A stretch of 64,000 nucleotides of DNA, taken from the IMG/VR virus record IMGVR_UViG_3300046787_000675, positions 96,706 through 160,705 of that record, one strand, 5' to 3'. This DNA comes from a virus. The notes under the pieces are model-generated. The model ran no database searches, was not told the DNA's origin, and was given only the letters and a program-made list of their open reading frames with translations. Shown one piece after another: positions 18,156 through 28,445 of this stretch (its first letter is position 1; each line of letters starts with the position of its first letter). Both the position numbers and the translations under genes were made by a program.

Positions 18156-18740
18156 TTACGGTTGTTCCCATGTTTGTGCCCAGCGGACGCCTACTTGGGC
18201 TCCGGCTAATATAGTCACTTCTTCTAATATACCTACAAGATCAGCAAATAATACAGAGGAGTACATTATATCGTTAGCCATATCATCCGGGTCTAGATAA
18301 CATAGAGCGGCACCGTATACCTTACTTACGCCGGCTGTAACTTCGTTACCGGAAATAGGAACAGCTGCGTTGTTATCGGAGATAGCTATAAAAGTCGCTT
18401 TATTGCTATTGTAGGTACTTTCATCGGACGAACTTAAAGAAGGTGTAGCCGCCAGAGGTACACGCATAAAACTCTTAGTGTTATCCGAGGCTGTTGTCTG
18501 GTAATAATCTACAGTTCTATCTACCAGGGGTGTCGTTTCATTTAACGGCGAGGAAGCATTACTATACGCGATGTACATGCCGTTTATGAATTTATTCCCT
18601 ACCATAGCCTGTGCGATTAAATCCATACCGGAGTTAACTATAAGGTTACGTTTTGTTAGTATTACCTTGTCGCCTTCTGCGGTGCGTACAAAAACTTCTA
18701 TATCGCCTCGCATTCCATTACTGTGTTTCTCTTTTATCAT
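18156..18740 (-). CDS. Baseplate/tail structural protein, 194 aa
   Basis: Beta-rich protein (GDIEVFVRTAEGDKVIL, TKRNLIVNSGMDLIAQAMVG) ending GVRWAQTWEQP. The segment NLIVNSGMDLIAQAM, followed by a protein-core strand, is a pattern I associate with small phage tail proteins that cap or link fibres. It starts 12 bases after the 510-residue baseplate protein. No precise role can be given. Confidence 0.55.
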   Translation of the reverse strand: MIKEKHSNGMRGDIEVFVRTAEGDKVILTKRNLIVNSGMDLIAQAMVGNKFINGMYIAYSNASSPLNETTPLVDRTVDYYQTTASDNTKSFMRVPLAATPSLSSSDESTYNSNKATFIAISDNNAAVPISGNEVTAGVSKVYGAALCYLDPDDMANDIMYSSVLFADLVGILEEVTILAGAQVGVRWAQTWEQP

Positions 18741-18752
18741 TTTATCGATCCT

Positions 18753-20285
18753 CTAAAAATTCCCTACGGGAGCTAATAATTCTGTTTTCGATCCTGCTTC
18801 CAATTCATCTACCTCTGCAATATAAAAGACATCTAAGGATTCGGATGAATTCCCTGTGTATATCTCCTCTAGTATCGGTAATTCCTTACTTAGAAATAAA
18901 GTAGTTCCGGCAGGAATTAATGATCGTATGTTTTTAAAAATCTGAGAAGATAAGCCGTCTTCAAAAATTTCGTTGTTTAGCTTTATAAATAAACTGTTAG
19001 TCTGTAAATACAAATCCCTAAGCTCTTCAAACGGATTTATGTTTTCCGGTATTTTTCCGTATTTTAATTTGAGCTGCTCGAAAAAAGTCATCCCGTTCTC
19101 GTCTCGGGTATTTAATCGTGTCATAAGATCTTCGACATCTTTAGGGTGACCGCCGACAGCAAACCTGTAATGGGTGTACGGTAAATTATCGATAAAGTCC
19201 GTAGCTTCTCCCTCGGGAATTATTTTTGTTATGTTGCCGTTTCTGTTTCGGACTATGAAGTTTAAACCGTCGCGCTCTAAACTATACCAACCTTTAGGTT
19301 TATATGTTTCTACCGGCATACGTTCGTTTAAGAAATGGATACCTCCGCCGTGTTGCAGATATATGTAGCCCTTATCGATTGTCAATCCTGCTAGAAAAGA
19401 AGATTCTAATACTTCGGTACCGTACCGAATATCAAATGCATCGAATATAAGTGTATAAGGATAAATTGTCTTACCTACAGCAGTTAAAACAGTAGTTTCT
19501 TTAGGAGCAATATATAAGTTATTATCTGTCTGGACACAAACGCTATCTCCTTCTTCGTAGATATCCTTGACTACGCCTTCCTCTGTTACAGGATCTACAC
19601 CAGTGAGTAAACAAAATAAGGAATGCAGCCGGGCAGTAGTTAAGCCGTTAACGCGGATGTCCCAGACTAAATTTATCACCTCTTTTACTTTCTCGTCGTT
19701 ATATCCGGATATCCCTATTATGCTTCCGAAAAAATTACAGATGTCGTTCTGATCTTCTAGCGTATTAAATCCCCATAGACTAAACGCGGTATAGGTTTGT
19801 GTTCCGTCGTTTATAATTATCTTTTTTATATCGGGGTTATCAATAGGGTTATTTTTAAATTTTAACCAGCCATTAGTTACAGTGTAATCTACATCGAGAG
19901 TTAGGACGCTGGAAGGTGAAGCTATTGAAATGGATAAATAAGGTGGGATGAAGTTACCTATCTTAAAGGACGGCGATAAAGGATAAACATCGTTGGTGTC
20001 GTATGTTATGCCTGCCTGGTTATAAGTTATATCTCCGCCGTATTTGTATTCATCTGTATCCATATCTTTTGTAGAGAAATTAAATAACCGCGTATTATGC
20101 AATTTATATACAGGTATATCTGTGCGGGAAAGATACTTCTTTAATACCTGCTCCAGATATATTGTTGTCTGGGCGCGAATAGCTACAGACGTTGTGTAAG
20201 CATCGATATACGACGTATTACTGTAAAAGGATGTCCAGAAAAACCCGAGTGCTTTTTTTAACTCTTTTATTGTATCTTGTATCAT
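18753..20285 (-). CDS. Baseplate wedge-type protein, 510 aa
   Basis: Located directly after the gp6/J-like protein, where myovirus genomes usually encode the next wedge component. It has a helical N-terminus (MIQDTIKELKKALGFFW), a middle beta region with a YNQAGITYDTNDVYPLSP segment and a helical region near residues 380-440. No direct family match is recognised. Role assigned from synteny and size. Confidence 0.55.
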   Translation of the reverse strand: MIQDTIKELKKALGFFWTSFYSNTSYIDAYTTSVAIRAQTTIYLEQVLKKYLSRTDIPVYKLHNTRLFNFSTKDMDTDEYKYGGDITYNQAGITYDTNDVYPLSPSFKIGNFIPPYLSISIASPSSVLTLDVDYTVTNGWLKFKNNPIDNPDIKKIIINDGTQTYTAFSLWGFNTLEDQNDICNFFGSIIGISGYNDEKVKEVINLVWDIRVNGLTTARLHSLFCLLTGVDPVTEEGVVKDIYEEGDSVCVQTDNNLYIAPKETTVLTAVGKTIYPYTLIFDAFDIRYGTEVLESSFLAGLTIDKGYIYLQHGGGIHFLNERMPVETYKPKGWYSLERDGLNFIVRNRNGNITKIIPEGEATDFIDNLPYTHYRFAVGGHPKDVEDLMTRLNTRDENGMTFFEQLKLKYGKIPENINPFEELRDLYLQTNSLFIKLNNEIFEDGLSSQIFKNIRSLIPAGTTLFLSKELPILEEIYTGNSSESLDVFYIAEVDELEAGSKTELLAPVGNF

Positions 20286-20289
20286 TGAC

Positions 20290-21846
20290 TTATACTTCCT
20301 TTAGGGAAACATCTATAAGATCCAGGCTAGAAAAGAATTTAACATTTCCTGCCGTTACACCTTCGAATTCTACTGGTACCTCAATATTATTATTGTCGGA
20401 GGTGTGTCCAATAGTACCGTCCGGTAAATAAATTGTTCCGTGCATTCTTATAGGCATTTTAACATTTGCAGAAGGGAATAATTTTTTTATCGCATAAACT
20501 ACATCCGATGCGGGGAACGAAGATTTACCTGCTTTCTGTGTATTGACCGCAGCAGCTATTTCGGATTTTATAGAGGTTATATCCGGAGGAACAACACCGG
20601 AAAAATAATCTACAGAAACTCCTATTGATATTTCAATAGGTATAAAAGCTTTAATAAGTATATCGCCTATAGCTGTCTGTATCTCGTTATCTTCGATATA
20701 AGTCTGCAGTTCGTCTATGTTAGGCATATATAATATCTCTAGAATATAATCCTTAGTCGTATCTACAGTAGCTTCCGTGTTCTCGTCGAAAAAATAAACA
20801 GATAGAATCTGGTACCGGCTATACCGCGCTTCCTGTTCGTTTTTTATATATGGTCTGGTATTCGTACTGCTATATCCCAATACATGTTGGATGGGGGTAT
20901 CTATTATATTTGTTCCAGAACGTATGCTTTTTACAGCGTAGGCACCGGCATATAAAGACGAAGGAACGGTAACTGTCCATTGTGTACCTTCTACACGGGT
21001 AGCTGTCAAAGGAATCAATATCTTCTGTATAACTGGGTTAGTGCTTACATATGCATCGGATCGTCCTCCGCTCGATATACCTGTTACTGGATGTCTATCG
21101 CGGATTTGTACTTCATCGCCGAAACCAAATACTTGTACATCAAGAACATTATAAGGCGAATTAGTGAGCAGGGATCTGATATTGTCTTTACCCGTGGCGG
21201 ATTCAGCTGTGATTCCTAATTTTGCGCGGTCTATGAGGTCTTCTGTTGTTTCCGGTAAACTACCTCCGCTGAAGGTAGACGATGTCTCCATTTTCTTAAT
21301 ATATGTCGAAGATAGGTTATGTGTGCATACTTGTCCTGGAGACAACACAATATCTGTAGGTTGTTTGCTTATTACTTCGATCTGCATTACCCTGGTTGTG
21401 TTATTAACCTCTAATGCCTTGATATAAGACACCTGTGTAGTATCCTGTTCTGTAATCAAACCTAAAGCACCTATAAATGTAGTTGTCGGAGAAAATTGTA
21501 TACCTGCGCATGTTATAATTGTTCCCGCGGGTATAGCAACAGAAGAGGCTCCTGAAAAATAAACAGATATAAAACCTGTTGAGCGTGTACCTTCTTTACG
21601 AGTAACATTGAAATTTGAGAGAAGTAAATCTACAAGCTCTTCGTCTGGACTATCCGAATTTAATACCTGGAACAATGACATATTATTCTTCAATGTATCT
21701 ATTTCAGTATCTCTATTACTTAAATTAACAGCCCATGGTTTAATAATCTGCTCATGGAATACGCCTCCTATAGACCAATCATAGGTAGGGAAATATTCTT
21801 CTAATGTTCTCTTTAATTCTTCTTCATTTTCTTTTAGCGTAGCCAT
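20290..21846 (-). CDS. Baseplate J / gp6-like wedge protein
   Basis: 518 residues with the recognisable Baseplate_J layout: an N-terminal helical part, a beta domain starting GFISVYFSGASSVAIPAGT, then the helical LPETTEDLIDRAKLGI segment and a C-terminal domain (PIEISIGVSVDYFSGVVPPD) that ends in small beta modules. Members of this family form the inner wedge ring that dimerises around the baseplate hub and triggers sheath contraction. It follows the gp25-like gene by three bases, the usual gp25-gpJ order. Confidence 0.85.
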   Translation of the reverse strand: MATLKENEEELKRTLEEYFPTYDWSIGGVFHEQIIKPWAVNLSNRDTEIDTLKNNMSLFQVLNSDSPDEELVDLLLSNFNVTRKEGTRSTGFISVYFSGASSVAIPAGTIITCAGIQFSPTTTFIGALGLITEQDTTQVSYIKALEVNNTTRVMQIEVISKQPTDIVLSPGQVCTHNLSSTYIKKMETSSTFSGGSLPETTEDLIDRAKLGITAESATGKDNIRSLLTNSPYNVLDVQVFGFGDEVQIRDRHPVTGISSGGRSDAYVSTNPVIQKILIPLTATRVEGTQWTVTVPSSLYAGAYAVKSIRSGTNIIDTPIQHVLGYSSTNTRPYIKNEQEARYSRYQILSVYFFDENTEATVDTTKDYILEILYMPNIDELQTYIEDNEIQTAIGDILIKAFIPIEISIGVSVDYFSGVVPPDITSIKSEIAAAVNTQKAGKSSFPASDVVYAIKKLFPSANVKMPIRMHGTIYLPDGTIGHTSDNNNIEVPVEFEGVTAGNVKFFSSLDLIDVSLKEV

Positions 21847-21849
21847 ATG

Positions 21850-22272
21850 TTAATCCTTCTGCACCTGCTGTAATGTTTTAGGCATAATTACTGTTAATTC
21901 ACTGCCCGCTGCTGTCTTTAATGTTATTTCTATACTTAAATAATCTACATCCTGTTTAGTGACTCGTAATGTATAATTGGCTATTTTCTCATCGTCAGGT
22001 GTAGATGTTGTGTAGCTCTCATCTAATTGTTGAAGTACATTATTACATGCTATTCTTAATGTTCCGTCCGCACCTGCGATATCCGCTACACTAATAACGT
22101 TTCTAACAGCGGGAATAGTGGTACCTCTACCAAAAGGATCTGTTTTTATATCTGTCAATAATAATATCATGAACCTTTGTACTAATTTAGCAACACCTGT
22201 TATAAATGTACCGTTCATATCTAAGTCCGGGGTACTATCTTTAATATTACCTAAAATGTTTATATCGTACAT
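21850..22272 (-). CDS. gp25-like baseplate wedge protein
   Basis: 140 residues. The small alpha/beta fold, the RFMILLLTDIKTDPFGRGT segment and the position immediately before the J-like protein match the gp25/W family, which nucleates the sheath on the baseplate. It overlaps the 131-residue gene by one base. Similarity is by pattern and order, not by a precise motif. Confidence 0.7.
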   Translation of the reverse strand: MYDINILGNIKDSTPDLDMNGTFITGVAKLVQRFMILLLTDIKTDPFGRGTTIPAVRNVISVADIAGADGTLRIACNNVLQQLDESYTTSTPDDEKIANYTLRVTKQDVDYLSIEITLKTAAGSELTVIMPKTLQQVQKD

Positions 22273-22667
22273 TATACTGTCTCTAAATTATTTATAAATT
22301 CTGTTCCGGTAACTATCCCTATATTACTCAATTGTGTACCTAACGGTCCTTCGACGATACCTATATTTCTCTTGTAATTAACGATATTTAACCGGCGTTT
22401 TAACCTACTGCCTTTTCTTAAATTTTCCTGCCTCTGTATCGATAACATAAAAGCAAATGCTTCCTGTATACCGGTAAATTGTCCTTCAGTAGTAGAATTA
22501 GTTGAACCCATATACCCTTGTAATTCTTTCAATATATCCGCTGTAAACTCTTCTGTTAAAGATTCAGGAAATATATCTGTCAGATAGGATGGGCTACCAT
22601 TCAATACGTTTTTATATTGTGTTTCGAAGTAGGTTATTAACTTACTGCAGGCTTCTTGTACCGTCAT
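22272..22667 (-). CDS. Baseplate-region protein, 131 aa
   Basis: A mostly helical protein ending in a basic segment (RKGSRLKRRLNIVNYKRNIGI). No family recognised. It overlaps the sigma-like gene by 26 bases and the gp25-like gene by one, so its synthesis is tied to both. It could be a baseplate assembly factor; position is the only evidence. Confidence 0.5.
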   Translation of the reverse strand: MTVQEACSKLITYFETQYKNVLNGSPSYLTDIFPESLTEEFTADILKELQGYMGSTNSTTEGQFTGIQEAFAFMLSIQRQENLRKGSRLKRRLNIVNYKRNIGIVEGPLGTQLSNIGIVTGTEFINNLETV

Positions 22668-23367
22668 TAAATCCCTCCTCTAGCTTCTTGGTTATTGTAG
22701 ATATTCTGGAACTTACAGCCGGGGCACTTACCCCTAATTTTTTTGCGATAACGTGTTTAGGTAACATTTCTTTACCTCCGTAACCTGTAGTCCATTCTAG
22801 AACTTTTTTATTTGTATCGTCGAGATCGTGATACACATAATCCATCCATACCTGCTCCGGTGTTTTACCTGTGCCGGTAGTTATCTGTACTCCTTTGTCA
22901 TCGAATAGCTCAGGACTTTCTGCTACTTGTTTTGCTTTCTGTACGCGCTTAGGAGATATCTTAAAAACATCGGCAATAGTCTGGTCGGAAGGAACAACTC
23001 CATGTATATCTAAGTAATCTTTCTCGAACTCGTAAATCTTATGCCTATCAAGTCTAACCTGTTCCGGAATATGTATTGCGCTGGAGCGTTCGGCTTTATA
23101 ACGGTGTAATCCTTTTAAATTGTTATATATGTGTGTAGGCAGAGCTGTTCCTTTACTTGGGTCGTAACTATTCAATGAGTTTGCTGCAATAATGTAAGCT
23201 CTTATTTTTAAAGAAGGACTACCAAAGGAATTCAACGCGGTTTCTATTATAGGCGTTAATTTACGCAGAAGATTATTATAATTTTCTTTAGTTGGTTTAT
23301 TTTTCCACTGAGCATATTCATCCAGCGGTTTATTTTTTTGTTCAGTATATTCGTTTAGTTTAGGCAT
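22642..23367 (-). CDS. Sigma-70-like transcription factor inside the baseplate operon
   Basis: 241 residues. Residues 56-92 (ANSLNSYDPSKGTALPTHIY ... LKGLHRYK) match sigma region 2, including the Y-D-P-x-K-G-[TS]-x-[FL]-x-T-[YH]-[LI] core that contacts beta' and the -10 element. Residues 97-148 (IHIPEQVR ... VPSDQTIADVFKISPKRVQK) match region 3, and 182-232 a region 4 helix-turn-helix (HVIAKKLGVSAPAVSSRI). It should give promoter specificity to a polymerase, either the phage enzyme encoded in the window or the host core. It is coupled to the hub gene by TAATG. Missing region 1 is normal for phage sigmas. Confidence 0.8.
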   Translation of the reverse strand: MPKLNEYTEQKNKPLDEYAQWKNKPTKENYNNLLRKLTPIIETALNSFGSPSLKIRAYIIAANSLNSYDPSKGTALPTHIYNNLKGLHRYKAERSSAIHIPEQVRLDRHKIYEFEKDYLDIHGVVPSDQTIADVFKISPKRVQKAKQVAESPELFDDKGVQITTGTGKTPEQVWMDYVYHDLDDTNKKVLEWTTGYGGKEMLPKHVIAKKLGVSAPAVSSRISTITKKLEEGFNDGTRSLQ

Positions 23368-24869
23368 TATAACAACTCTCCGTTAAGTTTTACACCTTTC
23401 CATAAAGTACTGTATATTGGGTGATTCTCAAAGGTAACATCATCATTCTTGTTATCTTGCTCGTTTCGTAACGCACTTATATCTATGCCTGTGGTTAATG
23501 AACCGTTTTGCTGGGTCATATCCGCAGTTATTACTACCTTTGTAGCCATACCATATAATGTGTCTCCTATAAATGATACTGACTCGGCATCAGTATTCTT
23601 AAACTTTATATTTGTACCCGGCATTATATCTGTTCTAAATGAAGTACTTATTTGTCCGGCGCGTTTTCGCAATTTAAGAAATGAGTACATTACTTTTGTA
23701 ACTTCTTGACCTACAGATGTTATATAATCCTCTATTGATTTACCACCTGTAGCTACATCTTTTTTGTTAACTGCTCCTTTATTATCTTTATCAACTTTTC
23801 CAGAACGTGAGCTATACATCACACTGGCGTGAGGGTATACCCATTCAGGTAAAGAACGGAAATGATAATATTTACCTTTTTCCCCTCTTAGATTTTCTCC
23901 GCCTTGACCTTCTAATGGGGGGAACGCGATGCGGATGCTATCAGTATTTACTGAAGGTGCTAAAGGAGCCCTGCAGATCACACCGTCAACCGGTTCCTTA
24001 GTTGCTCGCCCACTAGAATTCAACAACCATAGATTGTAATCGTTAGGAGTTAATTCAATAGCATGTTGTCTTCCTAATGCTAAAGTGTTGGCTATGTATA
24101 TGCCGTTATTATAGGGTACTAAACTTAGAAACATGTATTCTGCGACTTTCCTTAGTGCTTCCCAGTTATTGGTTACCGACCATGCCTCTCTGTATTTCCG
24201 GGCTATGGATGTAATCAAGGTATCTGACCCTATAGACAATTTACTGATGTCAGCACCTTCGTATAGTTTTATAAAATCAAGATATTTAATAATTGCAGGA
24301 TCGCCGGCAACAGACGCAGCATTAGACGCCGCCTCTTTTATAACCGCTGGGATAAAAGAACCGGAAATACCTTTTGAATCTAAAATAAACATAAAATCAG
24401 AATATGATTCTATATTGACATTTGCATTATCTGCTACTGTTCCTGTCTGGACAAATAGAGCGACTATATTTTCTCTAACACTTATGAAATCGTTATCTCC
24501 CACATATGCCATAGAAGTAGCTGGACTACCTGCAAGTCTTCGGAGTTTATGTTCTATTTGCACCTCTAACGATGTTATACTTTTAAAAGGTGTAGTGCTA
24601 TCAGCACCGGATATTCCTGTAATGAATCCGTCAAGAAGTAAATGGTCATCATCATTGACAACTAAATGCAGTTCGCACGCCCCTCCTTCTATCAGGTTTT
24701 TAATAGGCGTAATAGTTTTGAGGTCATCCAGAGACGTGCCTGTGGCCAACATAATATCTGCTCTCGGTAGCTCGTCTAATTCGTAGGTAACTTGTAGACG
24801 GGCAATAGGGAACTTCTCATTGTTCGTCAATAGATAGGCGTCACCTACATCTATGTACGTAATATCCAT
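23367..24869 (-). CDS. Baseplate hub protein, gp27/gpD-like
   Basis: 500 residues with the two-barrel hub pattern: FPIARLQVTYELDELPRADIML at the start, LDGFITGISGADSTTP, and a C-terminal part with LPEWVYPHASVMY and KVVITADMTQQNGSLTTGIDI. Such hub proteins trimerise on the spike and bridge to the tube. It overlaps the sigma gene through TAATG and abuts the 234-residue gene. The assignment rests on the beta-barrel layout and its location. Confidence 0.7.
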   Translation of the reverse strand: MDITYIDVGDAYLLTNNEKFPIARLQVTYELDELPRADIMLATGTSLDDLKTITPIKNLIEGGACELHLVVNDDDHLLLDGFITGISGADSTTPFKSITSLEVQIEHKLRRLAGSPATSMAYVGDNDFISVRENIVALFVQTGTVADNANVNIESYSDFMFILDSKGISGSFIPAVIKEAASNAASVAGDPAIIKYLDFIKLYEGADISKLSIGSDTLITSIARKYREAWSVTNNWEALRKVAEYMFLSLVPYNNGIYIANTLALGRQHAIELTPNDYNLWLLNSSGRATKEPVDGVICRAPLAPSVNTDSIRIAFPPLEGQGGENLRGEKGKYYHFRSLPEWVYPHASVMYSSRSGKVDKDNKGAVNKKDVATGGKSIEDYITSVGQEVTKVMYSFLKLRKRAGQISTSFRTDIMPGTNIKFKNTDAESVSFIGDTLYGMATKVVITADMTQQNGSLTTGIDISALRNEQDNKNDDVTFENHPIYSTLWKGVKLNGELL

Positions 24870-25574
24870 TTATTTACATGTCTCCAGTATATCCATTATG
24901 TATGCTGCTAATTGATCTACCCAATTAGGTTCGTCTCTATAAATAGATTCTAGGTATTTATCTTTAAAGGTATATTCTGTTTTTTTAACATTATTAAATA
25001 TGGTCTCCCAATTAACGGTCATTGTATTTATTATTTCCATACCTATAGAGAAAGATGAAGGTATACCCGACCGCAACCTAAACCAGAGTTTATTATCTAC
25101 TATATATAATTTATTAGACTGTCCGTTTGTGAATGTTATGGCTTGTACTTCCGACGTTAAACCTTTGTTATCCGAATAAGGAGTATAGGTTAATGTATCT
25201 CCTCCTGTAACATCTGCAGATATTCTAAGACGAGATATATCGATACCCCCATCATTATAAAGCTGGATAGGGACAACACTATTGTATTTGAATCCCGGGG
25301 AAGGAAAAAGTAATGCTGACCTTGTGTAGCTCTGAACCTCTTCAAATGCCAATAGTCGATCTCTAAGAGCAGATCTAAGAACTAGTTTTATAGTCTCTTC
25401 AATATAAAAAGATCTATACATATCGTCTCTACCTACTTCTCTAGGGATAAGTGTATCTATTTGTTTTTTGCACGCTCCCTTATAAATAAACGGCGAAAAC
25501 CTCCGAGCATATCTCTCGTCTGTTATTTTCTCCCCTTTAGCTAATATACCCCACGCTCTATTAATTTCTGCCAT
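24870..25574 (-). CDS. Baseplate protein, 234 aa
   Basis: Alpha/beta protein with helices in residues 55-85 (RSFYIEETIKLVLRSALRDR) and a beta domain after. It directly abuts the hub gene and overlaps the 151-residue gene by 14 bases. It is probably part of the hub or inner baseplate. No closer assignment is possible. Confidence 0.55.
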   Translation of the reverse strand: MAEINRAWGILAKGEKITDERYARRFSPFIYKGACKKQIDTLIPREVGRDDMYRSFYIEETIKLVLRSALRDRLLAFEEVQSYTRSALLFPSPGFKYNSVVPIQLYNDGGIDISRLRISADVTGGDTLTYTPYSDNKGLTSEVQAITFTNGQSNKLYIVDNKLWFRLRSGIPSSFSIGMEIINTMTVNWETIFNNVKKTEYTFKDKYLESIYRDEPNWVDQLAAYIMDILETCK

Positions 25575-26016
25575 TGTTAAATTCCTGTATACGACCTATA
25601 AAATCTATTTTAAACGTATTACCTTCTACATTATCTTTACTATAATTACCTATATCCATGCTTGTTGCCCAACCAGATAAAACAATTTTGTTAAATGACA
25701 TTTGTATAGGTGTTCGTTTATTTGTTATTTTTATTGCGCGATAGAACGCCATAAAAGGAGGGATCTCGGAGTCACTATTTTCACATGCACTTGTTATATT
25801 TATACCTTCCAACGTAAATACCCCTAATCTATCGTTAAATACATTGATAAATGCGCGAGACCCTAAGCTATATAGTATTTGGAAGTTAGGAGACAGATTA
25901 CCTTTTATATCTGTTATCCATGTATTCGCCCCGTTCAGCTCGTTAATAACTAGTCGGACAGGGGAAGATGCACTAATCTCTCCTATCTCTGTCGAGGAAA
26001 AATAATCGTTCTTCAT
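25561..26016 (-). CDS. Baseplate/tube-like protein, 151 aa
   Basis: A small beta-rich protein with a central segment (NTWITDIKGNLSPNFQILYS) and FKIDFIGRIQEF at the end, a layout resembling tube-like baseplate proteins that join the tail tube to the hub (T4 gp48/gp54 class). It starts four bases inside the end of the tape-measure gene. Tentative, by position and size. Confidence 0.5.
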   Translation of the reverse strand: MKNDYFSSTEIGEISASSPVRLVINELNGANTWITDIKGNLSPNFQILYSLGSRAFINVFNDRLGVFTLEGINITSACENSDSEIPPFMAFYRAIKITNKRTPIQMSFNKIVLSGWATSMDIGNYSKDNVEGNTFKIDFIGRIQEFNNGRN

Positions 26017-28445
26017 GGTCTATTCCCTAATTTATATTTCATTAAACTTAGTATTTCATCTAGGGCATCGGCCATTCTATTAGATGCCCCACCTCCGTTT
26101 TTTTCTCGCATATTTGCCTCTTTTTTCTGGAAGCCTTCGAACTCGTCCCGTGACATTTTTTCAGTCTTCCAAAACTCTGTAGCGGCTTCTTCTAAATCCA
26201 TTGTATTATTGCGGAGGTAATCTGCCCTGGCTTTAGCTACATTTCTTATCCTATTAGCTTTCTCTCTTTCTGCAGCATATTCAGGACCTTCTTTTTCATC
26301 GCCTTCAATAGATACGAAGTCTTGTATATCTGCTGTTCGTTCTAAACTAAGTATAGTTTTAGCTCTTTTTTCTAGATCGACATCTTCTACTTTAGTATCT
26401 TTAAATGATCCTTGCTTTAATTCATTTATAACTTTTTCTCTTTTTATACGTCCATACTCTTCCGGACTAACTTCTTCTAAGAAAGACTCGATGTTCTCTA
26501 ATCGTTTAGCCGGATCTTTTTCACGTATAATTTTATTTGCCTTTACAGCTTGCTCTTCTGTTAACTGTCCTGTTATAAGACCGGAATAGGCTCGATAAAG
26601 ACCTTCCTGTAACATTGCAGGGTCAGCACCGTCAAGGGTAGCAACCTGCTCTACGTCCGCAGCTAATGCAGACATATCTACATCGACATCCCCCAGAATA
26701 GTTTTTATAAAGCTCCCAACACTGTCAGTAGATTTAGGATCTGTTAAAGCTTTACTTAGTGCGCGTAACCCACCAATAGCTCCTTTACCACTTGTAATAT
26801 CACTTAAAGCTACACGGAACTCAGCTTGACCCATTAATCGAGATTTTTCTGCTGTTGCATTATAGGATTTTATTATTCTATCTGCGTCGCGTGTTCCTGT
26901 TCCAAGTCCCATTGCCTGCGCACTTTTATTATCATTTCCTATGAACTTCCCTATCGTTTCTTCTATTTCTATATTTGAATAATTTTTTTCTTGTAAGGCA
27001 GAACGTATTGAATCAACTGTTATAGCTCCTTCAATAGAATCTACAATAGAAGTGTCCTTACCTCTGTTTTGTAAAATATCTTTTAAATTTTGTCTCCTGG
27101 ATTTATCGAAACTATCGAGAGTAGCACCTAAGGCTATATCTGTAGCTGCGCCGGAAGATCTAAAACGCATAGCTGTATTTGTATTAGATAGATTTTGTAT
27201 AGTTGCTGTAGAGATATCTTCGTTTCCTGTTTTTGCTCTAAGTTCGCGAACTATCTCGTCGTTAGTTAAATTTACACCTCTACCATTAAGGGATTTAACA
27301 AATTCATTAGCCTCTTCGTCTGTTTTACCCGAAGCGATAAGATAAGCATATGCGCCGGATATGTTTCGAGCTAAGACACTTTGTTGTGCTTTTGTAACCT
27401 GTGTTGTTATTGCGTTACGTGTTGCTACTTCATTAGAGAATTTATCATCGCCGCCGGCAATCCGCATAGTTCCTAAAAGTAATGCTGTATCCTGCGCATT
27501 ACTAAATGCCCCGAACGAGTCTGTACCTATTTGATTAGATATTTGAGCAGACATATTAGATAAGGCGACTAACTGTCTATTTGTATGTCCTGTTGCGAAT
27601 CCGGTACCGGCTAATTTTCTTAATATGTCGGAAGACAAATCACCCATAGAAGATTGATAATTGGTGCCAGTTAATGCATTGGCTTGGTCTATAAGATCCA
27701 TGACATCGCCGTCAAAAAACTCTTGTAGTGATTTTATTGTTTTTGCCATTCCGCGAGTTGCCTGCTTTGCTTGTTCAATATCACCCGTGTATTGTCCTGT
27801 ACGGGATAGTTCTGCAGTTATTTGACCGACTTCTTTACCGGTGAAGCCTTCGTACTCTTCCATGTTAGTAAAGTAATCACTTACTATAGTTGACCCTATT
27901 GTCTTGGCTCGTTCATTTAAACGTGTTTGTAATATGGTCTCTTCTTCCCCTAAACCAATAGCAGGGGCTGCGCCGAGATATCTGGATGCTTCCTCTATAC
28001 CTTGCAATAGCTCCAGGGGCTTGTGTGTATTGAATTGCATCTTGCTAAGAAAATTAGTTATCCCGAAACCAGAAGAGGCACTTGCTGCCTCTTCAGGACT
28101 TAAACCGAATATATTCGTATGAATTCGTGCATTTTGAATCCGTAGCTGTTCATCCATAACAGACCTAGATCCAGACATTAAATTATCCATGAATGTTGTA
28201 TTCATAGAATGATAGGCGTGTATACCTGGGTTTATACCAAAATTTCTACCGTTAAGATAATAAGGTGCACCGGCCAAAGAGAAACCGCCCATTCCTTCTA
28301 CTCTCCCGCGTAATAGGTTTGTAGCTATCGGCTGTAATAAATTAGTTAGTTGCTGAGTTAATGCTGGATCGCCTACAACATTCGATAATACCTGTTGTAA
28401 TAACGGCCCTAGATTATCTACACTTGGTTGTTGGTATGACGACAT
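26013..28445 (-). CDS. Tail tape measure protein
   Basis: 810 residues, almost entirely helical, with Gly-rich N-terminal repeats of hydrophobic residues and a long charged helical C-terminal half (residues about 600-800). It follows the frameshifted chaperone genes and precedes the baseplate, the standard tape-measure position. At about 1.5 angstrom per residue it would set a tail near 120 nm. Its ATG overlaps the stop of the chaperone extension (TAATG at 28447-28443). No transmembrane-rich lysozyme domain is visible. Confidence 0.75.
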   Translation of the reverse strand: MSSYQQPSVDNLGPLLQQVLSNVVGDPALTQQLTNLLQPIATNLLRGRVEGMGGFSLAGAPYYLNGRNFGINPGIHAYHSMNTTFMDNLMSGSRSVMDEQLRIQNARIHTNIFGLSPEEAASASSGFGITNFLSKMQFNTHKPLELLQGIEEASRYLGAAPAIGLGEEETILQTRLNERAKTIGSTIVSDYFTNMEEYEGFTGKEVGQITAELSRTGQYTGDIEQAKQATRGMAKTIKSLQEFFDGDVMDLIDQANALTGTNYQSSMGDLSSDILRKLAGTGFATGHTNRQLVALSNMSAQISNQIGTDSFGAFSNAQDTALLLGTMRIAGGDDKFSNEVATRNAITTQVTKAQQSVLARNISGAYAYLIASGKTDEEANEFVKSLNGRGVNLTNDEIVRELRAKTGNEDISTATIQNLSNTNTAMRFRSSGAATDIALGATLDSFDKSRRQNLKDILQNRGKDTSIVDSIEGAITVDSIRSALQEKNYSNIEIEETIGKFIGNDNKSAQAMGLGTGTRDADRIIKSYNATAEKSRLMGQAEFRVALSDITSGKGAIGGLRALSKALTDPKSTDSVGSFIKTILGDVDVDMSALAADVEQVATLDGADPAMLQEGLYRAYSGLITGQLTEEQAVKANKIIREKDPAKRLENIESFLEEVSPEEYGRIKREKVINELKQGSFKDTKVEDVDLEKRAKTILSLERTADIQDFVSIEGDEKEGPEYAAEREKANRIRNVAKARADYLRNNTMDLEEAATEFWKTEKMSRDEFEGFQKKEANMREKNGGGASNRMADALDEILSLMKYKLGNRP

